From: CAZAQS01 sp964486825
GTDB lineage: Bacteria > Chloroflexota > Anaerolineae > Anaerolineales > UBA4823
DNA length: 7,193 bases
Assembly: GCA_964486825.1 (NCBI GenBank)
Contig: CAZAQS010000243.1
Location: 1-7,193, forward strand
Reading direction: 5' to 3'
The notes under the pieces were generated by a model that did no database searches, was not told the origin of the DNA, and saw only the letters and a list, made by a program, of their open reading frames with translations. The position numbers were made by a program, and so were the translations under genes. Shown piece by piece: positions 1 to 5,210 of this stretch (position 1 is the first letter of the stretch; the number at the start of each line of letters is the position of its first letter).

Positions 1-748
1 CCTTCTCAAGGTAATACAGGGCTGCTGCAGATGTACCACCTGGGGAGGTCACCTGGTTGCGCAGAAAGGCCAGGTGAAGGGGATCGGTGCGAGTGGTATA
101 AAATTCGACCGAGCCGCGCAGCGTTTGGGCTACTAACTGCTCGGCCAGGCGGCGTGGGAAGCCAAGGTGCACGCCGGCGTCGACCATGGCTTCCATGAAA
201 AGAAAGACATAGGCCGGGCCTGTGCCGGATAATGCGGTAGCCATATCCAGGTAGCTCTCTTCTTCTACGAAGACCTCCTCGCCCAGCGCAGTCAGGATCT
301 GGCGGGCCATCTCGCGCTGCTCGGCGGAGACATCCGGCGCGGCAGTCCATACGGTGATGCCCTGGCCAATTTGGGCAGGTGTATTGGGCATCGAGCGAAC
401 GACAAGGTTATGCCCCAAACCGGCGCTGATCTTGGCGACCGGCGCTCCGGCTACGATCGATAAGACCAGGGCATCTGCCTGGATGCCCCCTTTCAAGCCA
501 TCCAGGACTTTGTCCAGGCGCTGGGGCTTTACAGATAGAACGATGATGCCTGCGCTTTCTGCTGCAGCAGTATTATCTGCCTGGATGCGGATCTGGTAAC
601 GCTCCTGGAGCTGGTTCAGCCGCTCAGGGCGCGGGCCGGCTGCGACCAGGTTCTCAGGAATGGCCATATTGCGACGGAGAAGACCGGCAATCATAGCCTC
701 CGCCATGACCCCTGGGCCGATGAATGTAATGGGTGTTTTGTCTAACAA
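1..748 (-). CDS. proC: Pyrroline-5-carboxylate reductase (3' end cut by window edge)
   Basis: ProC catalyses the last step of proline synthesis, the NAD(P)H-dependent reduction of 1-pyrroline-5-carboxylate to L-proline in the cytoplasm. I translated it by hand: 249 residues are visible and the frame stays open to base 1. The family is usually about 265-275 residues, so roughly 20 C-terminal residues are missing. The N-terminal Rossmann motif reads FIGPGVMAEAMIAGLL (about residues 9-24). Other family signatures are VLSVKPQ (about 70-76), VRSMPNTPAQIGQG (about 118-131), ALSGTGPAYVF (about 170-180) and QVTSPGGTSAAAL near the visible end. The start is TTG at 748, because AGAGGAGAG lies just upstream and no in-frame ATG precedes the dinucleotide-binding loop; the next ATG would delete that loop. 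It follows ruvA by 28 bases and is probably cotranscribed with it. Identity is very secure; the TTG start is likely. Confidence 0.96.
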   Translation of the reverse strand, partial: MLDKTPITFIGPGVMAEAMIAGLLRRNMAIPENLVAAGPRPERLNQLQERYQIRIQADNTAAAESAGIIVLSVKPQRLDKVLDGLKGGIQADALVLSIVAGAPVAKISAGLGHNLVVRSMPNTPAQIGQGITVWTAAPDVSAEQREMARQILTALGEEVFVEEESYLDMATALSGTGPAYVFLFMEAMVDAGVHLGFPRRLAEQLVAQTLRGSVEFYTTRTDPLHLAFLRNQVTSPGGTSAAALYYLEK

Positions 749-751
749 TAT

Positions 752-760
752 CTCTCCTCT
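752..760 (-). promoter_or_regulatory. Ribosome binding site fixing the TTG start of proC
   Basis: The minus strand reads AGAGGAGAG, then ATA, then TTG at 748. This is the strongest purine-rich site near the 5' end of proC. It supports a TTG start rather than an internal ATG that would remove the nucleotide-binding motif. Confidence 0.7.
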
Positions 761-776
761 TTGACGTTTGAGTCGA

Positions 777-1358
777 TCAAGGGCGGGCGAAATAACCTAA
801 CGCCAGGCGTAAGCGTTCTTCTACATCATCCGGAGCCCCGGGTGGGATCTGTTGTATGGCTGCCTGGGCTTCGATCACACTGTAGCCCAGGCTGGTCAGC
901 GCATCCAGGACTCCGGTATCGGCTTCGCTAAAAGCTGCCACCGGCCCCAACCCTTCGATTGTCTTGATCCGGTCGTGAAGCTGGAGCAAGATCTTCTGGG
1001 CGGTCTTTTTCCCCACCCCAGGCACACGACTGAGCAGCTCGGTCTGTTCGTGGAAGACCGCTCGCCGGATGGTGTCTGGCTCAAGAGCCGACAGGATCGA
1101 CATGGCAACCCGAGGACCCACACCATTTACGGTGAGGAGCTGGGTAAAGATCTCGCGGCCATCCAGGCTCTCGAATCCGTACAGGGTCAACGCATCCTGG
1201 CGGACGACCAGGTAGGTGTATAGCAGAAGACGCTCTCCGAGATGGACACGCTCGCACAGGCTGGCAGGTGCGTATACTTGCAAGCCTACGCCCCCAACTT
1301 CAACGACCAGGCTGCTGTTCTCTCTGAGGATGATTGTCCCGTTAAGGCTTGCGATCAT
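777..1358 (-). CDS. ruvA: Holliday junction branch migration protein RuvA
   Basis: RuvA binds four-way DNA junctions as a tetramer and loads the RuvB motor for branch migration; RuvC then cleaves the junction. The protein is 193 residues, close to the family norm of about 200. An N-terminal OB-fold covers about 1-63 and begins MIASLNGTI. Two helix-hairpin-helix motifs follow: LLTVNGVGPRVAMSIL (about 73-88) and LSRVPGVGKKTAQKILL (about 108-124). After a short linker, the C-terminal RuvB-contacting domain (about 148-193) contains LDALTSLGYSVIEAQAAI. The ATG at 1358 is one base after the TAA of the upstream methyltransferase gene. GGTGAG within the end of that gene can serve as ribosome binding site, which suggests translational coupling. 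ruvB is not next: proC follows. Identity is clear throughout. Confidence 0.98.
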   Translation of the reverse strand: MIASLNGTIILRENSSLVVEVGGVGLQVYAPASLCERVHLGERLLLYTYLVVRQDALTLYGFESLDGREIFTQLLTVNGVGPRVAMSILSALEPDTIRRAVFHEQTELLSRVPGVGKKTAQKILLQLHDRIKTIEGLGPVAAFSEADTGVLDALTSLGYSVIEAQAAIQQIPPGAPDDVEERLRLALGYFARP

Positions 1359-1359
1359 A

Positions 1360-2172
1360 TTATTTGCTCACCAGGAATGCTAACTCAGTTTGAAATTCAA
1401 AGCGCTGTACGCCCCAGCCAGTTCCGCCAACCAGCTCTTCGAAGCGAACGGCGTAATTGGCGGTCATACCCACTTGCTTTCCACCCAGGCTGTAGACAGG
1501 GAAGGAAACCAGGAAGTGGGAGGCGGGCAAACCTTCAAGCAGACGCCGGCCGGCATCCTTATCGACCTGTTCCAGGCATGGGATGCTTTTTAGTATAAAG
1601 GCAAGGTCCACATGCCTGTCCAGAGAAAATTCTAACACGTCTGCTACGAGCGTGCGACCGTGAATTGGCAGCAAACCCAAATACTCCCCGATGAAATCCA
1701 TCATATCCCGGTAGATATCCACGGCGATATATTCCACTCCCTCCGGCAAACCCATCCACGGCAAGGCTAAGGGGTTAAGACCGCAGGCTACGTCCAAAAC
1801 AGAGCGAACAGGCGGCAGGCCGGCGAGCGTGACCTGGAAAAATTGGTCCAGGACCGGCAGCCTCTCGCGGGTAGAGGCGTGGAATGCCATGATATCCCGG
1901 CAAGCTCCTGGGAAGGCTTCCGGGTCAGGTTTCGCATAGGCGTCCAGAAGGCGCGCCAACCAGGCTTGATATTCCATGCGTTCGGGCTGGTAGGCGCCAC
2001 CCACCTGGTGAAGTTTGTTCTTGGTTGCCTTGAGGGCTTCTTTATAGCTGCGACGGTGGCTTAATTCCCGCTCCGCAAGGCTGCGCACGAAGACCGGGCT
2101 GATGTAGCGGTATTTCCTGGTGGAGAGCACCTCGTTGACCAGGCGCTCCAGGTAGACTTCATCCTTCGGCAT
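1360..2172 (-). CDS. Putative 16S rRNA (guanine-1405-N7)-methyltransferase, ArmA/Rmt/FmrO-like
   Basis: This 270-residue protein resembles the SAM-dependent enzymes that methylate N7 of G1405 in 16S rRNA helix 44 and block 4,6-disubstituted deoxystreptamine aminoglycosides such as gentamicin and kanamycin. From memory of RmtB, signatures align in order: LSTRKYRYISP (16-26) with LASKKYRALCP; FHASTRERLPVLD (97-109) with LHASTKERLAELD; SAM motif I VLDVACGLNPLAL (125-137) with VLDIACGLNPLAL; LAFILKSIPCLE (190-201) with LALIFKLLPLLE; VSFPVYSLGG (222-231) and MTANYAVRFE (236-245) with VSFPTRSLGG and MEANYAAWFE; and a C-terminal TELAFLVSK. Asp152 in VDI probably contacts the SAM ribose. The N-terminal helical domain typical of this family (about 1-95) is present, and no key motif is broken. 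The gene starts 11 bases after the tgt-like stop, without an obvious Shine-Dalgarno sequence, and abuts ruvA. Family membership is secure; G1405 specificity and resistance are inferred from homology. Confidence 0.9.
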   Translation of the reverse strand: MPKDEVYLERLVNEVLSTRKYRYISPVFVRSLAERELSHRRSYKEALKATKNKLHQVGGAYQPERMEYQAWLARLLDAYAKPDPEAFPGACRDIMAFHASTRERLPVLDQFFQVTLAGLPPVRSVLDVACGLNPLALPWMGLPEGVEYIAVDIYRDMMDFIGEYLGLLPIHGRTLVADVLEFSLDRHVDLAFILKSIPCLEQVDKDAGRRLLEGLPASHFLVSFPVYSLGGKQVGMTANYAVRFEELVGGTGWGVQRFEFQTELAFLVSK

Positions 2173-2183
2173 GGCGGGTCGGA

Positions 2184-3278
2184 TCAGCTTTCTGCTCGCA
2201 AATGGGTAGTGAGCTGGACCATAAAGCGCAGGTTGTGAATTGTCGCCAGGCGCTGGGCCAGGCTATCACCGATCTTGAAGAGGTGGTGGAGGTAGCCAGT
2301 GGAGTAGCGAATGCATAGCAAGCAATCGCAGTATGGGGAGACCGGATTTGAGTTCTTGACATGCTTATCGTCTAATGGGTAAACGAATGAGAACCACTCC
2401 CCAGTAAGTTGGACACCGGGCTCGCCCGGGTCGAGGTTGAAACTGTACAAGCGGGCATGCCTGGCGTCCCGGGTAGGCATGGCGCCGTCGGCAAGCTCGT
2501 ACCCCATGTGGGCGGCCTCCAGCACGTTTCTCGGGTGAGCGACTCCCAACGCATGCATGGGGTACTCTGCTGGCACCAGGGCGCGCGTATGCGCCAGGAT
2601 CTCCACCAGAAGGTTCCCCTGGGCGTCCAGAGGCCAGCCCCCGTACCCGTAGCCGTCAAAGCTGATTTCCAGTAAGGCCTCTGCACAATGCTTGCGAAGA
2701 TCCAGGTATCCGCCGCCCTGGATGACGGCGAACAGGAGTGGGCGGGCATTCTCATCGTAGCTTTTATTGCCGGTTAGTCGTTGGAATTCGGATTTACAAC
2801 GGCGCGCCCAATCAATCGTGCGCTCGACCGATACAGCCTGGGTCTCATAGGGGTCGTCCACATGGGTGCAATCGTCGAGGCAGAAGAGCAGGTCGGCGCC
2901 GTAAGCAACCTGTAGCTGGATGCTCTTTTCAGGGGTCAGGTTGAACTTGCGGCCGCTGCCCTGGTGGCGAAATACGGCCCCTTTGCTGCTCAAGCTGCCG
3001 AACTTGGGGTTCTGGCGGATAAGAGAGTAGATCTGGAAGCCGCCTGAATCCGTCACGATCGGGCCAGGCCAGCCGCTCATAGCATGCAGCCCTCCCAGGG
3101 ACTGGATGGTGGAGGAACCGGGGTTCTGCATGAGGTGAAAAGTGTTCATGACCAACCCTTGGGTACCGCAGCCCTCCAGATCAAGGCTGTCGACCGAGCG
3201 CACCAGGCCCCGGGTGGCGTCTGGCAGGAACTCGGGCAGGTCAAGCTTTCCGTGAGGGAGATGCAGGACTTTATGCAT
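2184..3278 (-). CDS. Divergent tRNA-guanine transglycosylase (Tgt) family protein
   Basis: Tgt enzymes swap guanine 34 of certain tRNAs for a 7-deazaguanine (preQ1 in bacteria) through a covalent Asp intermediate. This 364-residue protein keeps the core: NTFHL (about 45-49), VTDSGGFQIYSL with general Asp77, CLDDCT with Asp135, IQGG, the nucleophile Asp264 in LADGAMPTR, and zinc ligands Cys317, Cys319, Cys322 and His348 (pattern CDCLLC then HN). It departs from the family at the substrate loop: the usual VGGLAVGE is replaced by YGGWPLDAQG (about 212-221). Preferred base and nucleic acid target are therefore uncertain, and a DNA-modifying relative such as DpdA cannot be excluded, although the intact zinc site favours tRNA. 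ATG at 3278 overlaps the rsmI stop by 8 bases; an in-frame TTG at 3287 is an alternative. No strong ribosome binding site is seen, so coupling to rsmI is likely. Confidence 0.88.
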   Translation of the reverse strand: MHKVLHLPHGKLDLPEFLPDATRGLVRSVDSLDLEGCGTQGLVMNTFHLMQNPGSSTIQSLGGLHAMSGWPGPIVTDSGGFQIYSLIRQNPKFGSLSSKGAVFRHQGSGRKFNLTPEKSIQLQVAYGADLLFCLDDCTHVDDPYETQAVSVERTIDWARRCKSEFQRLTGNKSYDENARPLLFAVIQGGGYLDLRKHCAEALLEISFDGYGYGGWPLDAQGNLLVEILAHTRALVPAEYPMHALGVAHPRNVLEAAHMGYELADGAMPTRDARHARLYSFNLDPGEPGVQLTGEWFSFVYPLDDKHVKNSNPVSPYCDCLLCIRYSTGYLHHLFKIGDSLAQRLATIHNLRFMVQLTTHLRAES

Positions 3279-3936
3279 GGCCAGCAATCAGGACGGTGTA
3301 TTCGCCGCGCAACTGGCTATCTTCCAACCTGGAAATCAGCTCGGAGAGTGTACCACGCTCGATGGCTTCGAAAAGCTTGGTCAGGTCGTTGGCGATGACG
3401 GCCTGGCGGTCGCCATACACCTCCAAAGCGTCTATAAGGAAGGCGAGCAGGCGGTGGGGGCTTTCATAGAATACCAGCGTATACGGGCTGTCTTTATCCG
3501 CCTCCAGGAATCGACGGCGGGGACCCCCTTTATGGGGTGGGAAGCCTCGGAAAGTAAAACTATGGACGGGTAGTCCTGAAAGGATCAGGGCTGACACAAA
3601 GGCAGCCGGCCCGGGGATAGACGTCATCGGGATCCCGGCTTCGATTGCCCGCCGTACCAACGTGTAGCCCGGATCGGAAATCCCCGGGGTGCCGGCGTTG
3701 GTCACCAGCGCCACGGATTGTCCCGCCCGGAGAAGTTCCAGGATGCGTGCGCCTGCCCTGTCCTCGTTATGCTCGTGAAAGGAGATCTGGGGCTTCTTAA
3801 TCTCGAAATGCTTCAGCAATAATCCCGTCTTGCGGGTATCTTCGCTGGCAACGTAGTCTACTTCTCGAAGGGTTTGCAGGGCGCGCAAACTGATATCACC
3901 CAGGTTCCCAATGGGTGTGGCTACCAGGTAGAGCAT
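3271..3936 (-). CDS. rsmI: Short 16S rRNA (cytidine-1402-2'-O)-methyltransferase, RsmI family
   Basis: RsmI adds the 2'-O-methyl group of m4Cm1402 in the 16S rRNA decoding centre. The 221 residues form the tetrapyrrole-methylase fold. Signatures are YLVATPIGNLGDISLRAL (3-20), SEDTRKTG (31-38), ALVTNAGTPGISDPGY (76-91), SIPGPAAFVSAL (107-118), FRGFPPHKGGPRRR (129-142) and FYESPHRLL (156-164). E. coli RsmI is about 286 residues; this protein ends at the methylase domain (GEYTVLIAGHA) and lacks the extra C-terminal segment of about 60 residues. Two positions deviate from the motifs I remember: Asn80 where DAGTP normally has Asp, and ANDLTKLFE (182-190) where ARELTK is usual. The ATG at 3936 has no clear Shine-Dalgarno sequence, and a weak promoter-like AT stretch lies only 9 bases upstream. 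The 3' end overlaps the tgt-like gene by 8 bases. Family assignment is firm; full activity is likely but unproven. Confidence 0.92.
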   Translation of the reverse strand: MLYLVATPIGNLGDISLRALQTLREVDYVASEDTRKTGLLLKHFEIKKPQISFHEHNEDRAGARILELLRAGQSVALVTNAGTPGISDPGYTLVRRAIEAGIPMTSIPGPAAFVSALILSGLPVHSFTFRGFPPHKGGPRRRFLEADKDSPYTLVFYESPHRLLAFLIDALEVYGDRQAVIANDLTKLFEAIERGTLSELISRLEDSQLRGEYTVLIAGHA

Positions 3937-4098
3937 AATGGGTTATTTAAAATGCACATAGAACGAGGTTGTCCTATCTCCCCGCTGCTTGCTCCTAACG
4001 AGGGGCGTCCCGTAGGAGGTCAACTTCAGGCGCGACCGCTTGGTTTGTTGTCGGGCTCGCTTCCCGCAACAGCGATTCTACCAGGGAAGCGTCATCAA
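3937..4098. other. Gap between the small winged-helix gene and rsmI, with a residual open frame
   Basis: This gap of 162 bases has no recognised gene or RNA. On the minus strand the frame offset from the upstream gene reads on without a stop to TAG at 3995-3997, giving a plausible peptide (VIDDASLVESLLREA and onward). It has no start codon of its own. It is either a frameshifted tail of the preceding gene or chance. Confidence 0.35.
3946..3975 (-). promoter_or_regulatory. Weak candidate promoter close to the rsmI start
   Basis: On the minus strand AGGACA (3970-3975) and TTTAAA (3946-3951) are separated by 18 bases. The -10-like box lies 9 bases before the rsmI ATG, so transcription from it would give an almost leaderless mRNA. 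That would fit the missing ribosome binding site. Both boxes match the consensus at only four of six positions, so this is tentative. Confidence 0.22.
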
Positions 4099-4338
4099 TT
4101 ACCGGGCCGGCTCTCGGGCCGATATGATCACGTAGTATGGGCCAAAGCGCCCCATCTTAACGCGGATGCGGCCTTTGGATTTGAGCTTTTCCAGCAGTTT
4201 TTTTGTGCGGGAATTACTCTGCTCCTCGTTCCCGAATAAAGCCATGCGAACTTGCTCCAGGGAAAGACCTTCTTCCCCGGCTAAGCGAAGGGCTTCAAGC
4301 ATGATGGCTTCATTCTCTTCTTGACTCCGATTGGGCAT
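4099..4338 (-). CDS. Small winged-helix-like hypothetical protein
   Basis: This gene encodes 79 residues and I do not recognise a named family. The layout suggests a compact winged helix: an N-terminal helix around EENEAIMLEALRLAGEEG (7-24), a helix starting LSLEQVRMALFG (25-36), a basic recognition-type helix SRTKKLLEKLKSKGRI (43-58), then a likely beta-wing VKMGRFGPYYVII (60-72). It has no signal peptide or membrane segment. GAGGA, 3-4 bases before the ATG at 4338, gives a good ribosome binding site, which supports a real gene. It lies 162 bases upstream of rsmI on the same strand and could regulate the operon or itself; that is inference. The -1 frame past its end stays open and protein-like to 3995, so the C-terminus may once have been longer. 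Coding status is fairly secure; function is unknown. Confidence 0.65.
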   Translation of the reverse strand: MPNRSQEENEAIMLEALRLAGEEGLSLEQVRMALFGNEEQSNSRTKKLLEKLKSKGRIRVKMGRFGPYYVIISAREPAR

Positions 4339-4396
4339 TGTTCCTCTTTTCCAAACTAGATCAAAGATTTGGATAGACTTTCAGTTAAGAATAGTA

Positions 4397-4436
4397 ATAA
4401 TACACAGGTCGGTATTGGCGGCGCTGAACTGACCTG
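4397..4436 (-). promoter_or_regulatory. Candidate -10 box with adjoining inverted repeat
   Basis: The minus strand reads TATTAT (4397-4402), with arms CAGGTC/GACCTG (4405-4410 and 4431-4436) directly upstream where a -35 region would lie. I see no good -35 hexamer. The geometry would fit a repressor operator for the downstream winged-helix gene, but the repeat is short. Confidence 0.25.
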
Positions 4437-4576
4437 GGAATATATCCCCGTGGAATGAGTGTGTTCTGGGCTGGGTGTGTTGCTGGGATTCAATGGCGCA
4501 GTTGCTGGAAAGGAGCTAGGTATATATTACCGGTGGCGGGGGCAGAGAAAGATTGAAAGTATGTCATTGGCTACGA

Positions 4577-4585
4577 ATAATACCA
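4577..4585 (-). promoter_or_regulatory. Candidate extended -10 promoter for the winged-helix/rsmI operon
   Basis: The minus strand reads TGG then TATTAT, matching the extended -10 pattern TGn-TATAAT at all but one base. No clear -35 is present. Transcription from here would leave about 230 bases of untranslated leader before 4338. Confidence 0.3.
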
Positions 4586-4615
4586 TAATTTACTCATATT
4601 CGGTTAATAAATTTA

Positions 4616-4632
4616 CCAGGTCATTTGCCTGG
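4616..4632 (-). terminator. Weak hairpin downstream of ruvC
   Basis: CCAGG and CCTGG pair around a 7-base loop about 64 bases past the ruvC stop. On the minus strand the stem is followed by an A/T-rich run but not a clean U tract. The stem has only five pairs, so it is a weak terminator candidate at best. Confidence 0.2.
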
Positions 4633-4695
4633 AAGGATATTTCTTATTTCCCGATATTAGGACAAATAAGTGGATTTTTGTATGGGAAATTAGTC

Positions 4696-5208
4696 CTACT
4701 GATCCCCTTCTCCATCCATGCTCTTTAAGGCATTCATGCGGTAGCTGTGCAGGTGGCAGATAGCGACCGCCAGGGCATCCGCGGCGTCATCAGGTGTGGG
4801 GAGCTCGGGTAGAGACAGCAAGGCTCGCACCATCTGCTGCACCTGGTCCTTGCCTGCCCCACCATACCCTGTAACGGCGGACTTAACCTGAAGAGGCGTG
4901 TACTCGGCCACTTCCAGGCCGGCCTGCGCCAATGCCAAAAGGGCTACACCACGCGCCTGGCCTACAGAAAGGGCTGTGCGGACATTGCTTTGAAAAAAAA
5001 GCTTCTCCACAGCGCCCATTACAGGGTGGTGGAGAAGCAAGATTCCGTTCAACTGTTTGTGCAGCTCGAGCAAGCGTTGGGGCATGGGCAACTTTGCAGG
5101 CGTCAGGATAGCCCCATATTCAACGACTTCAAGACTGGCATCTGGGTTTTCGCGCACCAGACCGTAGCCGGTCGTGGCTGTTCCAGGATCAATCCCCAGG
5201 ACGAGCAT
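4696..5208 (-). CDS. ruvC: Crossover junction endodeoxyribonuclease RuvC
   Basis: RuvC is the dimeric, metal-dependent nuclease that resolves Holliday junctions by paired nicks, working with RuvAB. The 170 residues match the family length. Acidic catalytic residues are visible: Asp7 in LGIDPGTATTGYG, Glu68 in AVEKLFFQ, and Asp141 and Asp144 in PDDAADALAVAI. Other signatures are ALSVGQARGVAL (79-90) and YTPLQVKSAVTGYGGAGKDQV (103-123). The ATG at 5208 follows the yebC stop after 2 bases, and no strong Shine-Dalgarno sequence is seen, so translation is probably coupled to yebC. The yebC-ruvC order is common in bacteria, but ruvA is not next here: it lies about 3.3 kb downstream behind RNA-modification genes. 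The codons around Glu68 create a terminator-shaped hairpin followed by eight Ts (4993-5038). Confidence 0.98.
   Translation of the reverse strand: MLVLGIDPGTATTGYGLVRENPDASLEVVEYGAILTPAKLPMPQRLLELHKQLNGILLLHHPVMGAVEKLFFQSNVRTALSVGQARGVALLALAQAGLEVAEYTPLQVKSAVTGYGGAGKDQVQQMVRALLSLPELPTPDDAADALAVAICHLHSYRMNALKSMDGEGDQ
4993..5038 (-). terminator. Intrinsic-terminator-shaped hairpin with U8 tract inside ruvC
   Basis: On the coding (minus) strand, GCTTCTCCAC (5029-5038) and GTGGAGAAGC (5001-5010) form a perfect 10-pair stem. The 18-base loop can add an inner CCC/GGG pairing. The stem is followed at once by TTTTTTTT (4993-5000). This is the textbook shape of a Rho-independent terminator, but it lies about 175 bases into the ruvC reading frame. 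The T run encodes the conserved Leu-Phe-Phe, so it may be partly coincidental. Whether it stops RNA polymerase is unknown. Confidence 0.4.
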
Positions 5209-5210
5209 CG

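Larger units (their letters stand above)
4339..4695. other. AT-richer intergenic region upstream of the winged-helix/rsmI run
   Basis: This gap of 357 bases is more AT-rich than its surroundings. I see no conserved protein or recognised RNA family. It holds two TATTAT -10-like boxes on the minus strand (4577-4582 preceded by TGG, and 4397-4402), an inverted repeat CAGGTC/GACCTG (4405-4410 and 4431-4436), and a small hairpin CCAGG/CCTGG (4616-4632). A plus-strand open frame from 4459 to 4728 has atypical composition, resembles nothing I know and runs into the ruvC 3' end, so I do not call it a gene. The region probably carries the end of the yebC-ruvC transcript and the promoter of the next operon. 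Confidence 0.5.

Noticed and set aside
6..350. Minus-strand frame of 114 codons at the left edge
   Set aside because: It is out of frame with proC, whose conserved motifs run through the same bases. It is Arg- and Pro-rich, as expected of a shadow.
852..1223. Plus-strand open frame opposite ruvA
   Set aside because: It is antisense to a clear RuvA coding sequence and has no recognisable domain. Similar antisense frames opposite the other genes were dismissed for the same reason.
1360..3287. Mobile resistance island carrying the Rmt-like gene
   Set aside because: No transposase, integrase, terminal inverted repeats or target duplications are seen; the gene junctions are tight operon joins rather than insertion scars.
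4459..4728. Plus-strand open frame of 89 codons in the ruvC-downstream gap
   Set aside because: It resembles no family I know, has no ribosome binding site, is compositionally unlike the neighbouring genes and ends inside the ruvC 3' end on the opposite strand.
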